Assembly (NCBI GenBank): GCA_964569425.1
Contig: CAZMVD010000103.1
Coordinates: 1 to 15,340 of the forward strand
Length of the DNA: 15,340 bases
Source of the DNA: JACQXM01 sp964569425
GTDB lineage: Bacteria > Planctomycetota > Phycisphaerae > UBA1845
Direction: 5' to 3'
Below the pieces are notes generated by a model. It saw only the letters and a list, made by a program, of their open reading frames with translations. It was not told the origin of the DNA and ran no database searches. Below, one piece after another: positions 1-6,027 of the stretch; position 1 is the stretch's first letter; every line of letters begins with the position of its first letter. The translations under genes and the position numbers were made by a program.

Positions 1-77
1 GGCGCGATCGGCCCGCGCTCGCCCCAGCCTTCCCCCGACCCAAGTCCGTCAGCGGGCGCCTTCGCCCGCGCCGGGCG

Positions 78-106
78 TGGCGAAAAAGCCGCGTGGTTGG
101 CATAAT
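78..106 (+). promoter_or_regulatory. Possible sigma70-type promoter just upstream of ligA
   Basis: A CATAAT hexamer at 101-106 matches the -10 consensus at five of six positions. Seventeen bases before it, TGGCGA at 78-83 is a weak -35 match (three of six). A start point the usual 6-8 bases after the -10 box would fall at or within a base or two of the ligA ATG at 114. There is no purine-rich Shine-Dalgarno sequence between the hexamer and the ATG. The sequence therefore allows leaderless transcription of ligA, but this is inferred from a single good hexamer. Confidence 0.3.
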
Positions 107-113
107 CAGCCGC

Positions 114-2189
114 ATGAGTGCGATCAGCAAGCAACGCGTCGAGCGACTGCGGGAGGAAATCCGCGGCCACGATCATGCCTACTACGTGCTGGGGCAGCCG
201 GTCCTTTCCGATCGCGCGTACGACCGACTCTTCGAAGAGTTGCGCGCGCTGGAATCCGCTCATCCGGAGCTGATCACGCCGGACTCGCCCACGCAACGGG
301 TCGGCGGCGCGCCGATCACGGGATTCCGCCACGTCACCCACGCCGTCCCGATGCTCTCCGTGGACAACACCTACGACGCGGCGCAGCTTCGCGAGTTTGA
401 CGCGCGCGTGCGCAAGGGGCTGGGCGGCGAAGACTATCGCTACGTGGTCGATCCCAAGATCGACGGCGTGGCCGTGACGCTGCGCTACGAGGCGGGAAAA
501 CTGGCGTTCGCGGCCACCCGCGGCGACGGAAAGACCGGCGACGACATTACCCACAACGCGCGGACCATCCGTGCCATTCCCTTGACACTCACCGGCGATG
601 ACGTACCCCGCGTGCTCGAAGTGCGCGGCGAAGTCGTATGGCCGACGGAAGCATTCAGGAAGTTCAACGCGATACGGGAGAAAGCCGGCGAGCCCGTCTT
701 CGCAAACCCGCGCAACGCCACCGCGGGTACGCTCAAACAGCTCGACCCAAAGAACGTGGAGGGTCGCGGGCTGACCTTCGTGGCTCACGGCTTCGGGGAG
801 ATCGACCCGCTGCGGTTTTCTACGGATACCGTGCTGTTCGAGGCGCTGAAGCGCTGGGGCATTCCGGTCAGCCCGTACCGCACGGTGGTCGATTCCGTCG
901 AGGCGATCATCGAGAAGCTACCCGAGTGGGACGAGCGCCGCCACGGCCTGCCCTATGAAACCGATGGGCTGGTCATCAAGGCCGACGCCCTCGACCAGCG
1001 CGACGCGCTGGGCGCCACCAGCAAATACCCCCGCTGGTGCATCGCCTACAAGTTCGAGCCGGAGCGGGCGGAAAGTGTGATCAAGAGCGTCGATTTCCAG
1101 GTGGGCAAACAGGGAACCATCACGCCGCGTGCGGTCATGGAGCCGGTGTTGCTTTCCGGCACGACCGTCCGCCACGCCACCCTGCACAACTTCGATCAGG
1201 TCGAACGGCTCGACGTGCGCGTCGGCGACACGGTGATTGTAGAAAAGGCCGGCGAGATCATCCCCCAGGTCATCGCGGTGGTGCGCGAGAAGCGGCCGAA
1301 GGCAGCCAGGCCCATCAGGCCGCCCACCCACTGCCCGGTGTGCGACGGCGAGGTCGAGAAAGACGAGGGCGGCGTCTACCTGCGCTGCATCAACCCCTCA
1401 TGTCCCGCCCAGCTCAAGGAGCGACTCATCCATTTTTGTGGGCGCAACCAGATGGACATCGAAGGACTCGGTGAGGTGCTCGTCGAGAAGATGGTCGACA
1501 AGGGCTGGCTCAAGACCTACGCCGATATCTATGACCTGCCGAACCGCCGCGCCGAAATCCCCCTCATTCAAATCGAACAGGAGCGGCAGACCGAGGAAGG
1601 CACCAAGGTGACCCAAACGCAGTTTGGAGCGAAGCGCACCGAAAAGCTGCTCGAAGGGATCGAGCGCAGCAAGCGACAGCCGCTTTCAAGACTGCTGGCC
1701 GCGTTGAACATCCGCCACGTCGGAACCAGCACCGCCGAGCTACTCGCCGACCATTTCGGCACCATGGACAGATTGTCCTCTGCGGCCGAGGATGAAGTGC
1801 AGGAAGTCGAAGGCATCGGGCCCGAACTGGCCGCCAGCCTCCGTCATTTCTTCACCAGCGACGCGGGCCGGCGTACCATCGCTCGTCTGCGCGAAGCCGG
1901 CGTGAACATGACCCAGCCGAAACGAAAGGTCGCCGCCGATTCTCCGCTCGCCGGCAAAACGGTGGTCGTCACCGGCACCCTCTCTTCCATGGGGCGCAAG
2001 GAAGTGCAGGACCTCATCAAGTCGCTCGGCGGCAAGCCGGCGGGCAGCGTCAGCAAGAAGACCGACCTGGTGGTCTATGGCGAAGAGGCCGGTTCCAAAC
2101 TGGAAAAGGCGCGGGAGCTGGGCGTTACCGCCGTCGACGAACAGGAATTCTTACGGTTGGTGGGACGGAAGGGTCCAACCCATTCATGA
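114..2189 (+). CDS. ligA: NAD-dependent DNA ligase LigA
   Basis: LigA seals nicks in duplex DNA during replication and repair, using NAD+ to adenylate an active-site lysine. The 691-residue protein is full length for the family. Visible in order are: the N-terminal Ia region with the HAYYV and SDRAYDRLF motifs (residues 21-40); the adenylation motif KIDG with Lys115; further nucleotidyltransferase motifs, including ETDGLVIK (282-289); an OB domain that follows; a four-Cys zinc finger (C407, C410, C425, C430); helix-hairpin-helix repeats around 445-580, with IRHVG and EGIGPELA; and a BRCT domain at about 611-685. The start is ATG 114 because MSAISKQRVERLREEI is the usual LigA N-terminus; an upstream in-frame GTG at 93 would add seven atypical residues. 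About 18 extra charged residues lie at roughly 481-503 compared with E. coli LigA. It is the only plus-strand gene and converges on the GNAT gene with a 13-bp gap. Confidence 0.97.
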   Translation: MSAISKQRVERLREEIRGHDHAYYVLGQPVLSDRAYDRLFEELRALESAHPELITPDSPTQRVGGAPITGFRHVTHAVPMLSVDNTYDAAQLREFDARVRKGLGGEDYRYVVDPKIDGVAVTLRYEAGKLAFAATRGDGKTGDDITHNARTIRAIPLTLTGDDVPRVLEVRGEVVWPTEAFRKFNAIREKAGEPVFANPRNATAGTLKQLDPKNVEGRGLTFVAHGFGEIDPLRFSTDTVLFEALKRWGIPVSPYRTVVDSVEAIIEKLPEWDERRHGLPYETDGLVIKADALDQRDALGATSKYPRWCIAYKFEPERAESVIKSVDFQVGKQGTITPRAVMEPVLLSGTTVRHATLHNFDQVERLDVRVGDTVIVEKAGEIIPQVIAVVREKRPKAARPIRPPTHCPVCDGEVEKDEGGVYLRCINPSCPAQLKERLIHFCGRNQMDIEGLGEVLVEKMVDKGWLKTYADIYDLPNRRAEIPLIQIEQERQTEEGTKVTQTQFGAKRTEKLLEGIERSKRQPLSRLLAALNIRHVGTSTAELLADHFGTMDRLSSAAEDEVQEVEGIGPELAASLRHFFTSDAGRRTIARLREAGVNMTQPKRKVAADSPLAGKTVVVTGTLSSMGRKEVQDLIKSLGGKPAGSVSKKTDLVVYGEEAGSKLEKARELGVTAVDEQEFLRLVGRKGPTHS

Positions 2190-2202
2190 TTTGCAGGGAA
2201 GG

Positions 2203-2742
2203 TTAGCCAAGGCTCATCGTAACACGCACTGAGTCAACGGACGCAGTACAGTCCACGGATAACCCTGATCGCTCAAAGACCCGGAGCATCGCTTTGTTTT
2301 CAGGCAGCACCTCGGCCTCAAAGCTGCCCACTCCCTGCGCACGCGCGATCGATACCAGGTGCTTCAGCAGAAGTGTGGCAACTCCCTGACCGTGATAGTC
2401 CTCTTCGACCGCGAAGGCGACCTCCGCGGTGGACGCGGGGCTCGGGTCTTGATGCGCAATATAGCGGGCAGCGCCGATCACCCGCTGCTGCTCGTTCTCC
2501 TCCACGCAGGCCAGCAGAGCCACATGCCGGCGAAAATCCACTTCGGTCGCCCATTTCAGCTCCGCGACCGTCACCTGCTTCTTCAGTCCAAAGAAGCGAA
2601 GTCGAATAGAGCTCTCCTGCAATTGGTGGAATGCATCAAGCAGCAACTGTTTGGCATCGGGCCGGATAGCACGGATCGTCAGCGGACAACCATTCCGAAG
2701 TATCTCGGCGACTTGGTACTCTGCGATGTTTTCTTGATCCAT
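2203..2742 (-). CDS. GNAT-family acetyltransferase, Pat-type domain
   Basis: This is a predicted cytoplasmic acetyl-CoA-dependent N-acetyltransferase of 179 residues. The opening LTIRAIRPDA, the following RLRFFG segment (47-52) and the TEVDFRRHVALLA stretch (67-78) resemble the GNAT domain found at the end of Pat/PatZ protein acetyltransferases and their stand-alone relatives. Motif A, the acetyl-CoA pyrophosphate-binding loop, is YHGQGVAT (116-123), followed by an amphipathic helix. NKAMLRVFERSGL (149-161) is the usual motif B region. I chose ATG 2742, which gives a compact single domain. The same frame is open back to a GTG at 2856, but the extra 38 residues look unlike a GNAT domain. There is no clear Shine-Dalgarno sequence at 2742. 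A free-standing GNAT could acetylate a protein lysine (enzyme regulation) or a small molecule, and the sequence does not decide between them. It is the last gene of the minus-strand series. Confidence 0.82.
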   Translation of the reverse strand: MDQENIAEYQVAEILRNGCPLTIRAIRPDAKQLLLDAFHQLQESSIRLRFFGLKKQVTVAELKWATEVDFRRHVALLACVEENEQQRVIGAARYIAHQDPSPASTAEVAFAVEEDYHGQGVATLLLKHLVSIARAQGVGSFEAEVLPENKAMLRVFERSGLSVDCTASVDSVRVTMSLG

Positions 2743-2957
2743 GCCGAAATCCAATTCAGAAACTGGGCTCCCGCGTTTCCTTTGCGTTCGCCGGCCGGCA
2801 GCTCGTAGCCCATTGTGGCCACCTTGCTCGCGAAACGGCGCCAACAACTCTCCCACTCTTCTATCGCTCTCTTCTTGAGCGGCTTCTGCCGCGCCGACGC
2901 TTTCTCAGGCATTGGTGCCATCCGGTAAACCAGGGGCGCTTCCGAGCAGGAATTCAC
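2679..2957 (-). CDS. Possible small hypothetical protein
   Basis: This is an open frame of 92 codons that I do not recognise. Its GTG start overlaps the TGA stop of the upstream glycine-zipper gene as GTGA, the arrangement expected for translational coupling, and many of its codons end in G or C like the neighbouring genes. Alternative ATG starts lie 12 and 15 codons in. The product would be basic and soluble (a Lys/Arg-rich start, then a Trp- and Glu-containing stretch such as RAIEEWESCWRRFASKV), with no signal peptide. Against it, the frame overlaps the preferred GNAT start by 64 bp, and the region could simply be GNAT leader. If it is not coding, 2743-2953 is a 211-bp gap. Confidence 0.3.
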   Translation of the reverse strand: MNSCSEAPLVYRMAPMPEKASARQKPLKKRAIEEWESCWRRFASKVATMGYELPAGERKGNAGAQFLNWISAWIKKTSQSTKSPRYFGMVVR

Positions 2958-3523
2958 ACGCGCTCGAGCACGGCTCGGAACTTGGGTGCCTCGACGATCA
3001 TCTCGGCATTATCGATTCGGTATCGGGCGTTGACGATGTAGCCCGGCTTGTTCACGATCAGCGTCGTTCCGACGACGCGGTAGGCCTCGTCTTCACGGAT
3101 GACGTTGCCGTCGGGAAGTGTCCGCGCGGTGATCACGCGACCATCCTGACGAAAATCCAGCACAATCGACCGATGCGGAAGCGGCTCGTCGCGGACCAGG
3201 CTGATCACACGCCAGGAAGTCCCGGCAAACGGTGCATTGTCTGAAACCTCGTTACGAGACTCCATGGCCTTGGCTTCCTTCTTGTCGACTTCGTTGCCGA
3301 TGATGTAGCCAACGCCGGTTCCCACGGCCGCACCGATAAGCGTGGCCTCCGTGCTGCCGCCGGCGGCCTGTCCGATGATGGCGCCGACGCCGCTGCCCGC
3401 GAGCGCGCCCGTTCTTGCCACGGTGGCGCATCCCACAGGAGAAATGAGCACAAGGCACCACACCATACGATAAATGGATCTTCTGGTGGTGGTGGCCGGC
3501 CAACAACGACATGCGATTCTCAT
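2954..3523 (-). CDS. Glycine-zipper envelope protein, putative lipoprotein
   Basis: This is an exported protein of 189 residues with two parts. After a hydrophobic N-terminal segment (about 20-31) comes a glycine-zipper region (about 38-77) with small-residue repeats such as GALAGSGVGAIIG and GAAVGTGVGYIIG. This is typical of 17-kDa-antigen/SlyB-like 2TM glycine zippers, which insert into or span membranes. The C-terminal part (about 100-189) is a beta-rich domain beginning GTSWRVISLV that resembles small lipocalin-like barrels; that comparison is tentative. Cys32, in PVGC, could be lipidated, but the lipobox is imperfect because proline is at -3. The start at 3523 is chosen because its ATG overlaps the stop of the DUF2950 gene as ATGA. 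A later in-frame ATG at 3466 would leave a shorter signal. The role is unknown, but the context suggests it works with the DUF3300 and DUF2950 proteins. Confidence 0.78.
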   Translation of the reverse strand: MRIACRCWPATTTRRSIYRMVWCLVLISPVGCATVARTGALAGSGVGAIIGQAAGGSTEATLIGAAVGTGVGYIIGNEVDKKEAKAMESRNEVSDNAPFAGTSWRVISLVRDEPLPHRSIVLDFRQDGRVITARTLPDGNVIREDEAYRVVGTTLIVNKPGYIVNARYRIDNAEMIVEAPKFRAVLERV

Positions 3524-4497
3524 GGTGAAACATCCCATTCGGGTCCAGGATCGAATTCAGTCATTGCGCTTACAATGCGCTGAGTCCGCGGTCCGAAGTT
3601 CCGCTCGTACAGAATGCCCTGATGGTTGATCATAAATGTCATTACGCCGGAGTTACCGTAATCGGCCGGCCACGCCACCACTGCGAACCCCCCCGTGAGA
3701 TTGCCGTCCACCAGGTAGTCACGGGCGCCGCCCGGGGCATAGTCGCTTTGCGATGTAAGCAGCTTGAAGTAGTAGCCGTGGTAAGGGCGTCGCTCGCCGC
3801 GCTTCTTGGGCGTCCGGCCATACCCCTCTTCCGCGGCGCCCGCAACGAGCAGGCCCATGGGGCTTGACGAATTATCTTCGCCGCTTTCCCAGTAGAGGCC
3901 GTTTTTCTGCCCAGGGTCGCTGATGAGCTTCCGCGCGTACTCCAGCACTCCGTCGCCGTCGCGATCTTGCGATTTGTATTCGCGCTGCGCGTCAACGAAA
4001 GCCAGGCAGACCTGCTGGACATCCCGCTCGTTGCGTCCGATGCGCCGATTGAGGATTTCCTCCTTGCCTGCGCGTGTATCGAAAAGCCAATAATCACCGC
4101 GCTTGACGATGGGGATGGGCATCGGCCATTCGTCCTTTCCGATCTGCAACGTCACGGTGTCTTCGGACTCGGACACCAACTCGGTCTTTTCATCATACGA
4201 CTGCAAAAACCTCTCGCGGGCCTGTTGATCGGCCACCTCGTCGCCGGAGGAAATGATCTCTTCGGCCCCGCGACCCAGAATGCGCTTTAGCTCTTTCTGG
4301 TCCTCGGAGCGAACGGCACTCGCAAGTGCTCCGACCGCCGCGTCAGGCGTGGCAAACCTCGCCCCGCTCGAACTGCACGCGGAGAGCACCATGAATCCGG
4401 CCGTGCCGAGAAACATGAGCACGCCGTGCATCATCATCACCAAGCGGTTGCGAAGGAAAACCTCAACACCGTTGGTTGAAAGCTCTACATTCACCAT
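3520..4497 (-). CDS. DUF2950 family lipoprotein
   Basis: This is a 325-residue exported lipoprotein of unknown function. Residues 24-40 form a hydrophobic signal ending in the lipobox LSAC (Cys41), so the mature protein should be anchored in the cell envelope. The rest matches DUF2950: GDYWLFDTRAG (134-144), the QREYKSQDRDGDGVLEYA block (171-188), LYWESGE (201-207), RPYHGYYFKLL (237-247), the GGFAVVAWPADYG segment (269-281) and GVMTFMINHQG (284-294). The D178-D180-D182-G pattern looks like a calcium-binding loop, although it is part of the family signature. The ATG at 4497 is preferred because AGAGGA lies seven bases upstream; starts at Met21-23 would give a shorter n-region. It follows the DUF3300 gene by about 100 bp and overlaps the next gene by 4 bp. 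DUF2950 genes often sit beside DUF3300 genes, so a shared envelope function is likely but unproven. Confidence 0.93.
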   Translation of the reverse strand: MVNVELSTNGVEVFLRNRLVMMMHGVLMFLGTAGFMVLSACSSSGARFATPDAAVGALASAVRSEDQKELKRILGRGAEEIISSGDEVADQQARERFLQSYDEKTELVSESEDTVTLQIGKDEWPMPIPIVKRGDYWLFDTRAGKEEILNRRIGRNERDVQQVCLAFVDAQREYKSQDRDGDGVLEYARKLISDPGQKNGLYWESGEDNSSSPMGLLVAGAAEEGYGRTPKKRGERRPYHGYYFKLLTSQSDYAPGGARDYLVDGNLTGGFAVVAWPADYGNSGVMTFMINHQGILYERNFGPRTQRIVSAMTEFDPGPEWDVSP

Positions 4498-4504
4498 AAC
4501 AAGT

Positions 4505-4510
4505 TCCTCT
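4505..4510 (-). promoter_or_regulatory. Ribosome binding site for the DUF2950 gene
   Basis: AGAGGA is read on the minus strand seven bases before ATG 4497. It supports this start over the internal Met21-23 codons. The same AGGAACTT string also precedes the DUF3300 start. Confidence 0.65.
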
Positions 4511-4597
4511 TGTGTTCAGGTTCTTCTTACCAGCCACCTGGACGAAAGTCGTAAGATACTCTGGTACTGCTCCAACCAAAGTCACACCACGCTGACG

Positions 4598-5992
4598 TCA
4601 CCGTCTCCCGCCGCCGCCGCCGCGCCCGCCGCCGCCGCCCCCTGGCGCCCCACCGCGTGAACCTCCACCAGATCCTCCGTAAGATCCCGAACTGCCCCCC
4701 GAAGGTCGCGATGCACTCGAATAACTGGATTGCCGGCTGGATTGGCCTCGCTGGCTGTCGTTTCGAGCGCGACTGCCCTGGCCTGCGCCGCCAAATGCGC
4801 TCTGCGGAGCCCCCGATTGTCGACTGCGATCTGCGGTCGTACCCCGATTGCCCGTCGGTCCGCGATTGGCAGGGGCAGCCCGATCGGCGGGCCTTGCTCC
4901 GGAACGGCTATCCGGGCGTTGTTGTGCGGCGCGACTGTCAGCGCGTTGCCTGGCGCCAGTGTTTCCGCGATCAGCCTGCCCCCCGGCCGGTCTGGTGCTT
5001 GGACGGTCTTGCCGCATTGAGTCTGCCCCGCCGCGGGCAAGTTCCTGCCTGCCGGTCTCCGCTCGACCGCGGAAAGCGTCGCGCGACCGAGCCGCGTCGG
5101 CGGCTGACTTTCCACCAAACTTCTGTGCCGTACCTTGATCGCGATACGCGGTACCTTTTCTGTGTGTGGGGTCATGACTCCACGACCCGCGGCCGTTCTG
5201 CAGGTTGCGATTGCGGCTGCCGATTTCATTCTTGTAGCGCGATCGATCGATCCGATTGTTGACAAAAGCATTGCGGTCGATATCGATGTCGACGTCCCCG
5301 TGCCCCCAATGGCACCCGCCCCACGCATAACCCCAGGCTGCGCCGCAGGCCACACCGACGCCAAAAGAAACCGCGGCCGTCGCGACATAGCCGGGGGGAT
5401 AGTAATAACGAGGCGGATACGCCGGATAAGGCCACGTTCCGTATACTACCGTTGTGTCATAGGTGGGAACGTAAATGACCTCCGGACTGCTGGACTCAAT
5501 GACGATGACCTGGGTATCCGCCTCTTCCTGCACCACAACCGTCTGCTGCGTATTGGATTCCAGATTGCCTGCTTGCTTTGCTCGGGCCCGCAGCGATTGG
5601 ATGGCTTTCATCACGTCTTTCTGCTGAGCGAGAAAGGCGTCGCCCAGCTTGGTGGTCCATTCCAGTTCTTCGCTCATCATGGTGAGCACCTGTGGGAAAT
5701 TGACCAGGGACTTGACGCTGGGGTCCCAGACTTCTTTCTCCAGCGCATCGGTCATCCCATCGCCGTCCAGATTCGCGTTGGCCTTGACCCATCGATCCGC
5801 CTGAACGATTTCCAACGGATAGGTGGAAGCCATAAGAATCTGGGAAATCAGGGAATCGGGGTATAAGGCCACCGGAGCGACCAACTGCTCCAGTTCCTCT
5901 TTTTTGAGAGTCGAGTCCTCTTGTGCAAACGTCGTCGATGCCGCCGTTATCAGGATTGCGGCTGCGGCGCGCATTAATCTGTGCCCAACCAT
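4598..5992 (-). CDS. DUF3300 family secreted protein with Arg/Gly-rich tail
   Basis: This is a secreted protein of 464 residues with no known function. The signal peptide covers about residues 1-23, with likely cleavage after TFA. Residues about 30-185 match DUF3300: LVAPVALYPDSLISQILMAS (37-56), EIVQADRWV (61-69), WDPSVKSLVNFPQVLTMM (89-106), LGDAFLAQQKDVMKAIQSLR (116-135) and VIYVPTYDTTVVYGTWPYPAYPP (172-194). A Tyr/Pro-rich and then Gly/Ala-rich stretch follows (186-229). From about 235 to the end the protein is low-complexity, rich in Arg, Gly, Ser, Gln and Asp, and closes in glycine runs. It is probably disordered and strongly basic, so it could bind nucleic acid, polysaccharide or an acidic surface. 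Residues NLDGDGMTD (74-82) look like a calcium loop. The start at 5992 is set by AAGGA seven bases upstream. The gene begins 35 bp after the ackA stop, so co-transcription is plausible. Confidence 0.93.
   Translation of the reverse strand: MVGHRLMRAAAAILITAASTTFAQEDSTLKKEELEQLVAPVALYPDSLISQILMASTYPLEIVQADRWVKANANLDGDGMTDALEKEVWDPSVKSLVNFPQVLTMMSEELEWTTKLGDAFLAQQKDVMKAIQSLRARAKQAGNLESNTQQTVVVQEEADTQVIVIESSSPEVIYVPTYDTTVVYGTWPYPAYPPRYYYPPGYVATAAVSFGVGVACGAAWGYAWGGCHWGHGDVDIDIDRNAFVNNRIDRSRYKNEIGSRNRNLQNGRGSWSHDPTHRKGTAYRDQGTAQKFGGKSAADAARSRDAFRGRAETGRQELARGGADSMRQDRPSTRPAGGQADRGNTGARQRADSRAAQQRPDSRSGARPADRAAPANRGPTGNRGTTADRSRQSGAPQSAFGGAGQGSRARNDSQRGQSSRQSSYSSASRPSGGSSGSYGGSGGGSRGGAPGGGGGGRGGGGGRR
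4607..4641. repeat. GGC/CCG triplet-like low-complexity tract
   Basis: Interrupted runs of the CCG triplet (plus strand) encode the terminal glycine runs of the DUF3300 protein. Tracts of this kind can vary in length through replication slippage, so the exact tail length may differ between strains or be mis-assembled. Confidence 0.6.
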
Positions 5993-5998
5993 GAAAGT

Positions 5999-6003
5999 TC
6001 CTT
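5999..6003 (-). promoter_or_regulatory. Ribosome binding site for the DUF3300 gene
   Basis: AAGGA on the minus strand ends seven bits of sequence (six to seven bases) before ATG 5992. It fixes the start there instead of at the far end of the longer open frame, which runs back into ackA. Confidence 0.6.
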
Positions 6004-6027
6004 TCGATTTGAATGCCACTTCATTCG

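Noticed and set aside
2150..2225. Possible intrinsic terminator between ligA and the GNAT gene
   Set aside because: Only short stems are present (GGAC/GTCC and AGCC/GGCT), with no T-tract on either strand.
2743..2856. Longer GNAT start at GTG 2856
   Set aside because: The added 38 residues are basic and Gly-rich and do not fit a GNAT domain, and no ribosome site is visible before the GTG.
4607..4641. CCG-rich tract as a CRISPR or functional repeat array
   Set aside because: It has no spacers and simply encodes glycine runs at the end of the DUF3300 protein.
4582..5388. Second minus-strand open frame of 268 codons inside the DUF3300 gene
   Set aside because: It is an alternative frame of the low-complexity tail, where biased triplets keep all frames open. 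The DUF3300 frame continues intact through it, so it is not a frameshift.
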